A DNA stretch of 38,181 nt from an uncultured Cellvibrionales bacterium (GCA_913020395.1 CAJWCA010000004.1:1-38181), one strand, 5' to 3'. Counted from the stretch's first letter, positions 1 to 8,893 are shown. The notes: a model not told the origin generated them from the letters alone. Numbers and translations: made by a program.

Positions 1-2
1 AA

Positions 3-443
3 AATTTAGCGAACTCGGAATTGCAACTCGGATCACTTATTGCCCGCGGGCTGAGCAACGAAGAAATTACAGAACACCTTCCTGCCTCCATCTCAACGAT
101 TAAAAGAGACATTTCCAGGTTAATGGACAAATTGGACATTAATCCCAGGCGACGTTCGATGCTGGCAACTCTGTTTAAAGAATACGACGCTTCGATGCAG
201 TCTGAAGATGTAGACAGGCAGTCCAGACAGATTCTCACCGAAGCCCTACCCGAACTTATCACGATGCTACATTATGAGCTTCAGGGTACCAACCAACGAT
301 TGGATAAAGTCATTGAGCTGTGGGAAGAGTTTATAGAGAGAACCTCGGATCAGGTAGCCCCTGCCGATGAAAGTACTGACACTGAAGGCACAGAGACTAA
401 CAGTAGTACTGCCGCGATCAGTACAGAAACCGAAAACTTATGA
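3..443 (+). CDS. LuxR-type helix-turn-helix protein, 5'-truncated by the window edge
   Basis: Frame is open to the window start (NLANSELQLGSLIARGLSNEEITEHLPASISTIKRDISRLMDKLDI); resembles the LuxR/GerE HTH (IARGLSNxEIxxxLxxSxxTVKxxxxxLxxKL). The listed TTG start at 21 is probably internal. Confidence 0.65.
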   Translation, partial: NLANSELQLGSLIARGLSNEEITEHLPASISTIKRDISRLMDKLDINPRRRSMLATLFKEYDASMQSEDVDRQSRQILTEALPELITMLHYELQGTNQRLDKVIELWEEFIERTSDQVAPADESTDTEGTETNSSTAAISTETENL

Positions 444-469
444 GCGCTGCGAAACCCGCAAGGCTGGCC

Positions 470-1951
470 TCAACGCGGATGTAACCAACCGGGTAAAAAT
501 CCATAGGGGTCTGTCTTTACATTTTTGTTAAAGGGCACCCCCGCGCGAGCCAGGCGCTTTTGCAAGTCTTCATTTTTACAATCATCAAACAAGTCAGTAC
601 AGCCACCCACAAACTCCCCATTGATGAAAATTTGCGGAAATGTATTCCAACCCGTTTTCTCACTCAGAGCCACTCGCATTTTACCGCCACGATTACCTTT
701 CTGATATTCAAGCGAGTCTAGATCTACCGAGCGATAGGAGATTCCGTATTCCGCCAAAACCTTACGAACGGACCAGCAAAATTCGCACCATTCCAGTGCA
801 AACATAACAACCTTATTATCCGAGTCATCCAGTATTGCAGCCACCGCTTCGACAGCATCGACATCCAGTTTCGGCTTGCTTTCATCATTAGCCGCTGTTC
901 CTGAGGAGTCAAACCGATAACCCGGCGTTGATCGAGACAGAGCCTCTTCCTCATCGTTCATTTCTGCCTCAACACCGTCAAACAGCGGCGTTGTTAGATA
1001 ACGCTCTCCTGTGTCTGGCAGCATGCAAAGAATCGAGCTGCCTTCGGGCACGGTTTCGGCTAAATTTAATGCACCAGCCAGCGTGGCGCCTGCAGAAATA
1101 CCCACAAAAATTCCCTCTTTTTGCGCCAGATCTTTTGCACATTGAAGTGAAAAATTCCCGTCGACGGGGATATAACCATCAATATGTTTCGACTGTAACG
1201 TCTGCTCTACCAGACTCGGGATAAAATCAGGCGACCAGCCTTGCATCAAATGAGGGCGAAAACTGGGGTGACTGCCTTTAACACTGCCGTCTGCGTTGCG
1301 CGCCTGAGGAATGTCGCTGCCCAAAAGCTGAGAGTTATCGGGTTCACACACCATAATTTTAGTGTGGGGGCTTTTCTCCTTTAACGCGCGGGAAACTCCA
1401 TTCAAGGTGCCCCCCGTTCCAAAACCACTCACCCAATAGTCCAATCCAATATCGGAGAAATCCTCAAGAATCTCCACCGCGGTTGTTCGTTCATGCATGC
1501 CAGCATTGGCGGGGTTGTCGAATTGTCGTGGTTGCCACCAACCAAAGGCCTCTGCAAGTTCCTCAGCCTTCTTAACCATACCTGTCCCTTTTTCGGATGC
1601 AGGGGTCAGCACTACCTTGGCGCCTAAAAAGCGAATCATCTTTCTCCGCTCGACACTAAAATTCTCTGCCATTGTGATCACCAGGGGATACCCTTTCTGA
1701 GCGCACACCATCGCCAAGCCAATCCCGGTATTGCCACTGGTGGCCTCGACGATGGTTTGCCCGGGCTGCAGCTCTCCACGTTGTTCAGCATCTTCAATGA
1801 CACCTAACGCCAGCCGATCCTTGACAGACCCCATTGGGTTAAAGGATTCCACTTTCACAAACACCTTCACCCCTTTTGGACCTAATTTGTTGATTCGGAT
1901 AACAGGTGTATTGCCGATCGTTCCTAGAATATTTTCAAATCTTGCTGACAT
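470..1951 (-). CDS. Cysteine synthase-family PLP enzyme with C-terminal glutaredoxin domain (fusion)
   Basis: N-terminal ~330 aa: IGNTPVIRI, NPMGSVKDR (PLP Lys), EATSGNTGIGLA, GFGTGGTLNGVSR, GISAGA, LPDTGERYL. C-terminal ~110 aa: VVMFALEWCEFCWSVRKVL...TFPQIFINGEFVGGCTDL (Grx CxxC, TxPQIF and GG motifs). Confidence 0.92.
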   Translation of the reverse strand: MSARFENILGTIGNTPVIRINKLGPKGVKVFVKVESFNPMGSVKDRLALGVIEDAEQRGELQPGQTIVEATSGNTGIGLAMVCAQKGYPLVITMAENFSVERRKMIRFLGAKVVLTPASEKGTGMVKKAEELAEAFGWWQPRQFDNPANAGMHERTTAVEILEDFSDIGLDYWVSGFGTGGTLNGVSRALKEKSPHTKIMVCEPDNSQLLGSDIPQARNADGSVKGSHPSFRPHLMQGWSPDFIPSLVEQTLQSKHIDGYIPVDGNFSLQCAKDLAQKEGIFVGISAGATLAGALNLAETVPEGSSILCMLPDTGERYLTTPLFDGVEAEMNDEEEALSRSTPGYRFDSSGTAANDESKPKLDVDAVEAVAAILDDSDNKVVMFALEWCEFCWSVRKVLAEYGISYRSVDLDSLEYQKGNRGGKMRVALSEKTGWNTFPQIFINGEFVGGCTDLFDDCKNEDLQKRLARAGVPFNKNVKTDPYGFLPGWLHPR

Positions 1952-1986
1952 TTTCGAATTCCTTTTTTCTATGAGACACCCCAGAA

Positions 1987-3444
1987 CTACAGATCGACTG
2001 CCGTGCTCAGCTGCCTACCTATATCAATGACTTGCGAGACCAAATTATCAACCTGCTGCCAATCAGTTCTGGCACCAATAAAACACGGTCGTATGGCCAG
2101 CTTTCCATCGAGTAAAGCAGTGCTGGGTAAACTTGTTCCCCTGCGAATTAATTCCCTGTGAATTCGTCGATTTAACACATTCAAATCGTCACAGTTTTCA
2201 TGTACATATCGAAAACAACATATCGACAAGCTGGGTTCCTGAAGCAATTCCAGATTCGCATGTTCCCGGACAAGTTCCGCAAGCGCCTTGGCCATCGCAT
2301 TGTGTCGACACACTCGTGCGCGCATGCCCTCCCTGCCAATTTCTTTCAGCATCGCCCAGACCACCGCTCCACGGCTCGGCGCTGACAACTCCAAACCAAA
2401 ATCACTGTAGGGAATACCCAGGCTGTCCATAGAGCTTTTGATAGGTTCATCTTCCGGGCAAGAGCCCTCCAGGTAGTCTGCCTCTTCTTGGGTGAACGCC
2501 CTCTGCAACAAATCGCGATCTTTCACATAACTTGCGCCAATGCCCACCGGCGCCCCCAACCACTTATGCGGGTCGACAATGACAGAATCTGCCAATTCCA
2601 CCCCCTTGAAGAGAGGCCTTACTACAGGGTCCAGAATGCCGGGCAGTCCGTAAGCTCCATCGACGTGGAACCACACATTAAACTCGCGGGCAATCTCCCC
2701 AATGCGCTGAAGTGGATCGATGGCACCGGTACTTGTACTCCCCGCATTGGCAACAATAGCCACCGGTAATAATTGTTTCTCTTTGTCTTTTAACAGTTGA
2801 TTGCGCAAGGCCTCAACTGACATGCGACCCCGGCTATCGACTGGAATAGCAACAACGGATCTTCGACCCAAGCCCAATACTGCCGCCGCGCGATGAATAG
2901 TATGGTGACTGGAGGCACTGGCATAAATTCTGCCTGGAACCGAAACGCCTTCGGCCGCGGGGTCAACGCCAATCCCTTCAAAAGCCCATTGCCTGGCAGC
3001 CCCCAAACACACGAGATTAGCCACAGAACCACCACTGCTGTAGACGCCTTTCATTCCATCCGGAAGCTCAAACATCTCCGCCATCCACTGTAGTGACAGT
3101 TCTTCAAGAAAATTGAACGCCGTCATACCCAGACGCTGGGGGGAGGCAACCGCTCCGCTTAATGAGGCCAGCAAACCGATGGAGGTTCCCCCAGTCGTAA
3201 TAAACGAAGTGCAGCCCGGTTTTGGAATCTGAGAGCCATTGGGGATCAAGTGCTCACCCATTAGTTCGATAACTCGGTCTGCACCACACCCCTCTTCTGG
3301 CAGCCCTCCTCCCAGTGCAGCCCGCCATTCATTGGCTTGCTGTACCGCGTCAGGATGCTCAAATTGCAAAAAGCGATCTAAATATTCACCAAGTTGATTC
3401 AAACGCTTTGTCAATTTGCCAATTTCAGCCCGTTCTTCATGCAT
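1987..3444 (-). CDS. Group II pyridoxal-dependent decarboxylase (substrate unknown)
   Basis: SGGSVANLVCLGAAR, HVDGAYG, DPHKWLGAPVGIG (PLP Lys motif), aromatic/glutamate/cysteine-sulfinate decarboxylase-like layout, 485 aa. Confidence 0.88.
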   Translation of the reverse strand: MHEERAEIGKLTKRLNQLGEYLDRFLQFEHPDAVQQANEWRAALGGGLPEEGCGADRVIELMGEHLIPNGSQIPKPGCTSFITTGGTSIGLLASLSGAVASPQRLGMTAFNFLEELSLQWMAEMFELPDGMKGVYSSGGSVANLVCLGAARQWAFEGIGVDPAAEGVSVPGRIYASASSHHTIHRAAAVLGLGRRSVVAIPVDSRGRMSVEALRNQLLKDKEKQLLPVAIVANAGSTSTGAIDPLQRIGEIAREFNVWFHVDGAYGLPGILDPVVRPLFKGVELADSVIVDPHKWLGAPVGIGASYVKDRDLLQRAFTQEEADYLEGSCPEDEPIKSSMDSLGIPYSDFGLELSAPSRGAVVWAMLKEIGREGMRARVCRHNAMAKALAELVREHANLELLQEPSLSICCFRYVHENCDDLNVLNRRIHRELIRRGTSLPSTALLDGKLAIRPCFIGARTDWQQVDNLVSQVIDIGRQLSTAVDL

Positions 3445-3478
3445 ATGAGCATCTCATTTTATTCACCGCTTGCGGCCC

Positions 3479-3844
3479 TTAAGCCAGGACCACACCACCA
3501 CTGGCTAGATATGCCATGGTTTTAGGTGCACCGGCGATCTCTGCGCCTTCGATGAGATCAGAGGGCTGAATGCCCTTAACAGTTGCACAAACCGGACACA
3601 ACCAGAGCACACCACCGTTTGCCACAAACTGTTCAATCAAATTGGATAGAGGTTCAAGCCCCTCGGACACCAAACCATCTGCCCCTCCTTTTACACACAA
3701 TTGAGCCGCGTCAGAAGTAATAAAAATGGCAGCTTCATGTTCTTTTGAGGCCGACACCGCCAAAATGAAAGAGATAGTCGCCCTCTCTAGGTGGTTAGCG
3801 CCTTCCTGGCAATTGATCAGGTATTTTTGTTTCGCCGTTGTCAT
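3479..3844 (-). CDS. DsrE/DsrF-like family protein
   Basis: 121 aa; GGVLWLCPVCATVKGI, AAIFITSDAAQLCVKGGA: typical of DsrE-like predicted sulfur-relay/peroxiredoxin-like proteins. Confidence 0.75.
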   Translation of the reverse strand: MTTAKQKYLINCQEGANHLERATISFILAVSASKEHEAAIFITSDAAQLCVKGGADGLVSEGLEPLSNLIEQFVANGGVLWLCPVCATVKGIQPSDLIEGAEIAGAPKTMAYLASGGVVLA

Positions 3845-4034
3845 ATCGATTTCCTCTCGTTATAGAATAGCTTGTATGCTGATATCGAGATTTATAGTAA
3901 GTCGGATTGACGTGAGCAGCTTGATGGCACTCTGATTTAAATCTGGAGAAAACCTGAAGATTAGTTTGAAGTCTGAGGATTTCAACAGCATAGTAGATTC
4001 AAATCTTGCTGCGAGCACTAACAAGGTCATCTTC

Positions 4035-5633
4035 ATGCGCTTTAGATTCAAACAATTCACTCTGGACACTGAACGTTTTGAGCTTCTGGACGAAGACGTG
4101 ATGCTTCACGTAGAGCCCCAAGTTATCGAGCTGCTAGCACTGCTAATCAAAAACCGCAGTCGACTGGTCACAAAAGAAGAGATTAATGAAACCGTGTGGA
4201 AGGGCAGAGTGGTATCTGACTCAGCGTTGAGCAGCCGTATTAAAACAGCGCGCCAGCTGGTGGGTGACAACGGCAATAAACAAGACCTTATTCGAACGAT
4301 ACACAAAAAGGGGTTTCGCTTCGTCGCTGAAGCCATTGAGCTGGACACAGACTCGGGGCGGCCTGAACTTCGCAAGACCAAGTCGTCGATTCAAGCGACA
4401 CACTCAGATGTCTATACGACCTCCAATGAGCACCCCGCCAAACCCGCAGTGGCGGTATTACCTTTTAGCAATTTATCAAACGATACAGAGCAAGAGTATT
4501 TCTCCGACGGTATCACCACTGACATTATCTCCCACCTCTCAAAACACCGCTGGCTGGACGTGACAGCCAGGAACACGGCGTTCAGCTACAAAGGAAAAAC
4601 CCTTGATGCTCGAGACATCGGTCGAGAGCTGAATGTGAGTTACATTGTTGAGGGTACCGTCCAGCGAGCGGGCAATCGCATTAGAGTTAATGTTCACTTA
4701 GTTGATGCCATTAACGGGCTGCAAAAATGGGCGGATCGTTACGACCGGGAACTCAGTGACATTTTCAACCTGCAAGACGAAATCACAGAGATCATTGTGG
4801 CCCGTCTTGAACCCGAAATCGGATTTTCTGAGCGCAACAAAGTCGTCAATTCCAGGCCAGCGAATCTCGATGCCTGGGATTGTTATCACCTGGGAATTTA
4901 TCATTTCTTTAAGTTTACCGGCTCAGGCAACCTCGAGTCGCAACGATTATTGCTAAAATGCCAGCAACTCGACGGGAGATTCGGCGAAGCCTACGCATGG
5001 TGGGCCTATGCCATCATATTAGGCATGGTCTATTGGGATACAAAACCCAGCCAGACCTCCCTAGATAAGGCACTTGCCGCCTGCGATCGAGCACTCGAGC
5101 TGGACGGTCAAAATGCCACCTTCTATATGTTGAAGGCCAGGGTATTGCTGGCAAGAAGGGAGTATTCTCACGCAATAGTTGAGAACCGCAATGCTATTCG
5201 ATTTAACCCTTCGTTGGCCGCGGCTTATTGTGGCCTTGGCGACTCTCTCGCCTATGAAGGTCGATACGACGAATCCATTCGCTATTTCGACAAGGCCATA
5301 ACATTAAGCCCCAACGATCCTCAACTGTGGGCATTTTTTACCTACGGCGCCCTGGTCCAACTATTCAGGCAAGATTTTGATGCAGCTCTGCAATGGGCAG
5401 AACGAGCCAGCAGTATTCCCAACTGCCAATATTGGACGATCGCACACAGGATGGTTGCCTACGCTTACCTCGGCGATCGGGAAAATATTGAAAGTAGTCG
5501 AACATTACTCCTAAAAGAACAACCTGGTTTTTCGCAGGCTTTTGCAAGAGAAAAGTTATTTTACTTAAAAAAACAGGAACAAATTGAACTCTACATAGAG
5601 GGGCTAAAGTTGGCGGGTATACCGGTTGATTAA
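4035..5633 (+). CDS. CadC/OmpR-type winged-helix transcriptional regulator with TolB-like and TPR regions
   Basis: N-terminal wHTH (LTKEEINETVWKGRVVSDSALSSRIKTARQLVGDNG..IRTIHKKGFRFVAE); VAVLPFSNLSNDTEQEYFSDGITTDIISHLSK; C-terminal TPR-like repeats. ATG at 4035 (MRFRFKQFTLD) preferred over the listed TTG at 3966. Confidence 0.85.
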   Translation: MRFRFKQFTLDTERFELLDEDVMLHVEPQVIELLALLIKNRSRLVTKEEINETVWKGRVVSDSALSSRIKTARQLVGDNGNKQDLIRTIHKKGFRFVAEAIELDTDSGRPELRKTKSSIQATHSDVYTTSNEHPAKPAVAVLPFSNLSNDTEQEYFSDGITTDIISHLSKHRWLDVTARNTAFSYKGKTLDARDIGRELNVSYIVEGTVQRAGNRIRVNVHLVDAINGLQKWADRYDRELSDIFNLQDEITEIIVARLEPEIGFSERNKVVNSRPANLDAWDCYHLGIYHFFKFTGSGNLESQRLLLKCQQLDGRFGEAYAWWAYAIILGMVYWDTKPSQTSLDKALAACDRALELDGQNATFYMLKARVLLARREYSHAIVENRNAIRFNPSLAAAYCGLGDSLAYEGRYDESIRYFDKAITLSPNDPQLWAFFTYGALVQLFRQDFDAALQWAERASSIPNCQYWTIAHRMVAYAYLGDRENIESSRTLLLKEQPGFSQAFAREKLFYLKKQEQIELYIEGLKLAGIPVD

Positions 5634-6121
5634 AAGATCAATACAAGAATGACAATCAGCACCAAAGAAATACCAACAAATTTATAAATTGAGCCTTTTG
5701 TCAGCCCCGCCGGCTGGCGACCCTTCTCTTCGAGTATCAATTTCGCCATCATGTCGTCGATGTCTCCTTTGCCGGGCTTTGTGGGATTCGCAGCATGAGC
5801 GACTGGACCGTCCCCTAACGCCGTGGTCGCCTGCGGTTTGAGCAAAGAGGAAGGAGTGGGTGTAGCTTCAGATAGAGTTGCAGATGTAGGTTTAGAAGCT
5901 GCTGCCGGAGAAGACTGCTTCGACACCTGCTGATCCCCGCGCTTCGATTTCGCCTCAAGAGGGGTTTCTTCCACACCCTCAGACTTGGCCTTAATTGCCT
6001 CGAGCAGTGCCAGCAATTCGATTCGATCGGGCTCGCTAATATATTGAAAAGCCTCATGATTGCTCGCTCGCAAGCTATAACTTCGACCATTAACGACTAT
6101 CTTAATTTCTGCATTTTCCAT
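5630..6121 (-). CDS. Hypothetical protein with low-complexity linker and C-terminal single TM helix (tail-anchored)
   Basis: Pro/Ser/Thr/Ala-rich middle; C-terminus SIYKFVGISLVLIVILVLIF is strongly hydrophobic; stop overlaps the convergent regulator's stop. Confidence 0.65.
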   Translation of the reverse strand: MENAEIKIVVNGRSYSLRASNHEAFQYISEPDRIELLALLEAIKAKSEGVEETPLEAKSKRGDQQVSKQSSPAAASKPTSATLSEATPTPSSLLKPQATTALGDGPVAHAANPTKPGKGDIDDMMAKLILEEKGRQPAGLTKGSIYKFVGISLVLIVILVLIF

Positions 6122-6270
6122 TGCAACTACCCAGTATTGAGATTTTTAATATCTTACCCATCTTAACGGAAAAAAACGGGATCTCCCACATCCGCACAAA
6201 AGACAATCACGCCACTAAAAGAACAGCACATGATAGTATTCAGGCGTCCCACCCATTTTGCAGACCCATT

Positions 6271-7488
6271 ATGAGCCCACAAACACAAAACACCCTTTAT
6301 CTGAGCGCGAACCAGGCCCGAAAAGTTATCCTGCTTAGCCAAGGAATACACAAGGAAAGCGCATTAGGTCGAGGCAAGGAGGCAGCCTTCAACGCAATCC
6401 TTAAACTCGGCTATATACAAATCGATTCCATCAGTGTGGTTCAACGAGCCCACCACCACAGTTTATGGAATCGCGCCGCAGGGTACCAAGCAGAGTTCCT
6501 TGACCAGCTTCAGGATGAAAAGCGTATTTTCGAATATTGGTCTCACGCGGCGGCCTACTTGCCAATGGTGGATTTCAAATACAGCCTTCCTCGCAAACAG
6601 GCCATTGCCCGAGGCGAGAAACACTGGTTTGATAAAAACAAAAAACTCACCCGGGAAGTGTTGGCCCGCATTCGCTCAGAGGGGCCGCTACAAGCCAAAC
6701 ACTTTGAACATAAACGAATCGGCAATACCGGTTGGTGGGATTGGAAGCCTGCAAAAAAGGCCCTGGAACAGCTTTTCATGGAAGGTGAACTCATGGTCGT
6801 CAAACGCCAGGGTTTTCAGAAGGTATACGACCTCACCGAACGCGTTTTACCCAGTGACGCTGACACAAAAACACCGGATACCGAAGATTATTATAGATAT
6901 TTGGTAACACGTTATCTGCGGGCCCACGGCATAGGCAAGCCGGAACACATGAGCTATTTACTGAAAGGCATAAAGTCTGACATTAACAAGCAGTGCCAGC
7001 AAATGCTTGAAGAAGGTCAGCTTATTCAAGTGCAAGTGAGCGATGCGCTGTATTACGCCCTCCCTGATGTACCTAATCTCATCAGCCAAAAATTAAGTCA
7101 AAGTAAAGTTAAAATTCTTTCGCCTTTTGACAATCTTCTGATTCAAAGAAAACGCACCAAAGAGCTATTTGATTACGATTATCAGATTGAGTGTTATGTT
7201 CCTGCGGACAAACGCAAATATGGATACTTTAGTTTGCCGTTATTATGGGGTCAAAATTTTGCTGGGAGAATGGATGTTAAAATGGATCGCGCAACAGGCA
7301 CCCTCAAACTACAAAATCTACACATTGAAACCCATGAACATGAAAACTTTCTTAGAGCACTTAAACCCGCACTATCCAAATTTCGAGTGTTTAACAAAGG
7401 TCAATCAATTGACTTGATTAGAATTACCAGCAATACAGGTAAACACAGTGAAAAAACACTCCGAACCTTGGCGTCTCGTCTGTTATAG
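6271..7488 (+). CDS. YcaQ/AlkX-like (HTH_42) winged-helix protein, putative DNA glycosylase family
   Basis: LSANQARKVILLSQG, LGYIQIDSISVVQRAHHHSLWNR, FEYWSHAAAYLP, ILSPFDNLLIQRKRTKELFDYDYQIECYVPADKRKYGYFSLPLLWG. ATG at 6271 is a better start than 6121. Confidence 0.82.
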   Translation: MSPQTQNTLYLSANQARKVILLSQGIHKESALGRGKEAAFNAILKLGYIQIDSISVVQRAHHHSLWNRAAGYQAEFLDQLQDEKRIFEYWSHAAAYLPMVDFKYSLPRKQAIARGEKHWFDKNKKLTREVLARIRSEGPLQAKHFEHKRIGNTGWWDWKPAKKALEQLFMEGELMVVKRQGFQKVYDLTERVLPSDADTKTPDTEDYYRYLVTRYLRAHGIGKPEHMSYLLKGIKSDINKQCQQMLEEGQLIQVQVSDALYYALPDVPNLISQKLSQSKVKILSPFDNLLIQRKRTKELFDYDYQIECYVPADKRKYGYFSLPLLWGQNFAGRMDVKMDRATGTLKLQNLHIETHEHENFLRALKPALSKFRVFNKGQSIDLIRITSNTGKHSEKTLRTLASRLL

Positions 7489-7518
7489 CCCATTCAAATA
7501 GCGGGCGTGGCCGTGAAC

Positions 7519-8364
7519 TCAGGCGCTTGTTTCACCTAAGCTTTCATTCTCTTGCAGCTTAGGTGAAACTACACGTTTCTTAAACAATGGCCACCATAGG
7601 TTGTAATACCAAGACTGTTTCATCGATTCAGGATTAGTTGTGCCATAACGCTCGGGAAGTGCTCCCCGATTAAATGTGGCTGTTCCAAAAATAACATCCC
7701 ATATAAACAACGTTTGTGCATAATTTCCCATTGGCACGCCATTTTCACCTAAACCATGGTGCGCCCTGTGCAGGTTGGGGGTATTCACCAACATTTCAAA
7801 TAGAGCAACAAATCGACGCAAACTCTTTTTGCGGTAAATCCGCTGGTCCCAGTGGGTGCCCGTATGCAACCAAACATTGTGGGCGCCAATAACGGCCGTT
7901 GACAACAGGGCTTCCTCCAGCAATCCGAGGTATACCATGAAACCCGTCCACCAGAACCCGGGCATCACCCAGAACCACATCCAGTTTTCACGGAAAGCGA
8001 TTGATACCTGATAGACAGTAGGCGTGTGATGAGTGCGGTGAAAGCCCCACAATCGAGGATGTTCGTGAGCGAGACGATGTAGCCAATAGTGAGACAAATC
8101 ATCGGGCAAAAATATTAATAGGAAACCCAGGAAGAAAGGCAGTTCCTGTAGACTGTTTTTCATTTCAGGCACAAGCAATGTCGCAAGGCCAAACACAATC
8201 AATACAATACTGCCTTTAATCAGGGGCAACTGTAAAAAGCTGAGCCCATCAACGAGCCACTCCGCGATTGGACGAGGGTGTCGCCTATAAATTCCGGCGA
8301 GAGACTCCCAGGTCAAAGCCAATAAAAACAGGCCGGTTACAAGCACTTCATCATAGTTTGGCAT
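7519..8364 (-). CDS. Sterol desaturase/fatty acid hydroxylase family membrane protein
   Basis: His-box motifs HYWLHRLAHEHPRLWGFHRTHHTP and NLHRAHHG; multiple TM segments. Confidence 0.88.
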   Translation of the reverse strand: MPNYDEVLVTGLFLLALTWESLAGIYRRHPRPIAEWLVDGLSFLQLPLIKGSIVLIVFGLATLLVPEMKNSLQELPFFLGFLLIFLPDDLSHYWLHRLAHEHPRLWGFHRTHHTPTVYQVSIAFRENWMWFWVMPGFWWTGFMVYLGLLEEALLSTAVIGAHNVWLHTGTHWDQRIYRKKSLRRFVALFEMLVNTPNLHRAHHGLGENGVPMGNYAQTLFIWDVIFGTATFNRGALPERYGTTNPESMKQSWYYNLWWPLFKKRVVSPKLQENESLGETSA

Positions 8365-8391
8365 AACTCTCTCCGATCATTGTTAACCCGA

Positions 8392-8411
8392 GCATTGGTG
8401 CACACCAATGC
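8392..8411. promoter_or_regulatory. Perfect 9-bp inverted repeat GCATTGGTG-CA-CACCAATGC between arsR-like gene and desaturase
   Basis: Read directly; lies in the 67-bp gap, 28 bp upstream of the desaturase start. Confidence 0.5.
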
Positions 8412-8431
8412 ACATTTAGGAGCAAAAAAAT

Positions 8432-8755
8432 TTAGCAACAGCCGAGCTTGATACATTGCCGAATGGATTCAACCAATAACTCAGACTTTTCCAGCATGAC
8501 ACTTCCGTTTAGGCGGTATACAACATGGCGCCCTTCTTTCTGCCCATCTAAAAGCCCCGCCTGCTTCATGGTGGCGAGATGTCTTGAAATAACCGAGCGA
8601 TCCTGGGGCATCTTCTCTGCCAGAGTACCGACATCACACGCACCCTGTAATACGAGTAGTTTCAGTATCTCGATTCTGGCAGGTTCCGCCAAAGCTTTGA
8701 CAAAATCATTGTCAATGTTTGTGAGGAGTTTATCGATCTGTTTTTCATTGCTCAT
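8432..8755 (-). CDS. ArsR-family transcriptional regulator
   Basis: FVKALAEPARIEILKLLVLQGACDVGTLAEKMPQDRSVISRHLATMKQAGLLDGQKEGRHVVYRLN; C-terminal LGCC. Start at 8755 (MSNEKQ) preferred to the listed 8857. Confidence 0.88.
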   Translation of the reverse strand: MSNEKQIDKLLTNIDNDFVKALAEPARIEILKLLVLQGACDVGTLAEKMPQDRSVISRHLATMKQAGLLDGQKEGRHVVYRLNGSVMLEKSELLVESIRQCIKLGCC

Positions 8756-8756
8756 G

Positions 8757-8778
8757 TGTGCATGATAATGCACGCATC
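8757..8778. promoter_or_regulatory. Candidate ArsR operator TGTGTGCAT-N4-ATGCACGCA
   Basis: Near-perfect inverted repeat (8 of 9 bp) abutting the arsR-like start codon and upstream of the divergent cyclase. Confidence 0.45.
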
Positions 8779-8893
8779 GGGGAATTACAAGTCCTCTTCC
8801 TTCTGCCTCTCCAAATCGACCAATATGGATGCGGGTCAAGCGTGCACCAGATTTCATGCACTCTTCCGTATTTCACCATTTGAACTACTATCA

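Noticed and set aside
6434-6907. 157-aa plus-strand ORF in another frame
   Set aside because: Overlaps the YcaQ-like gene in an alternative frame; no domain signal.
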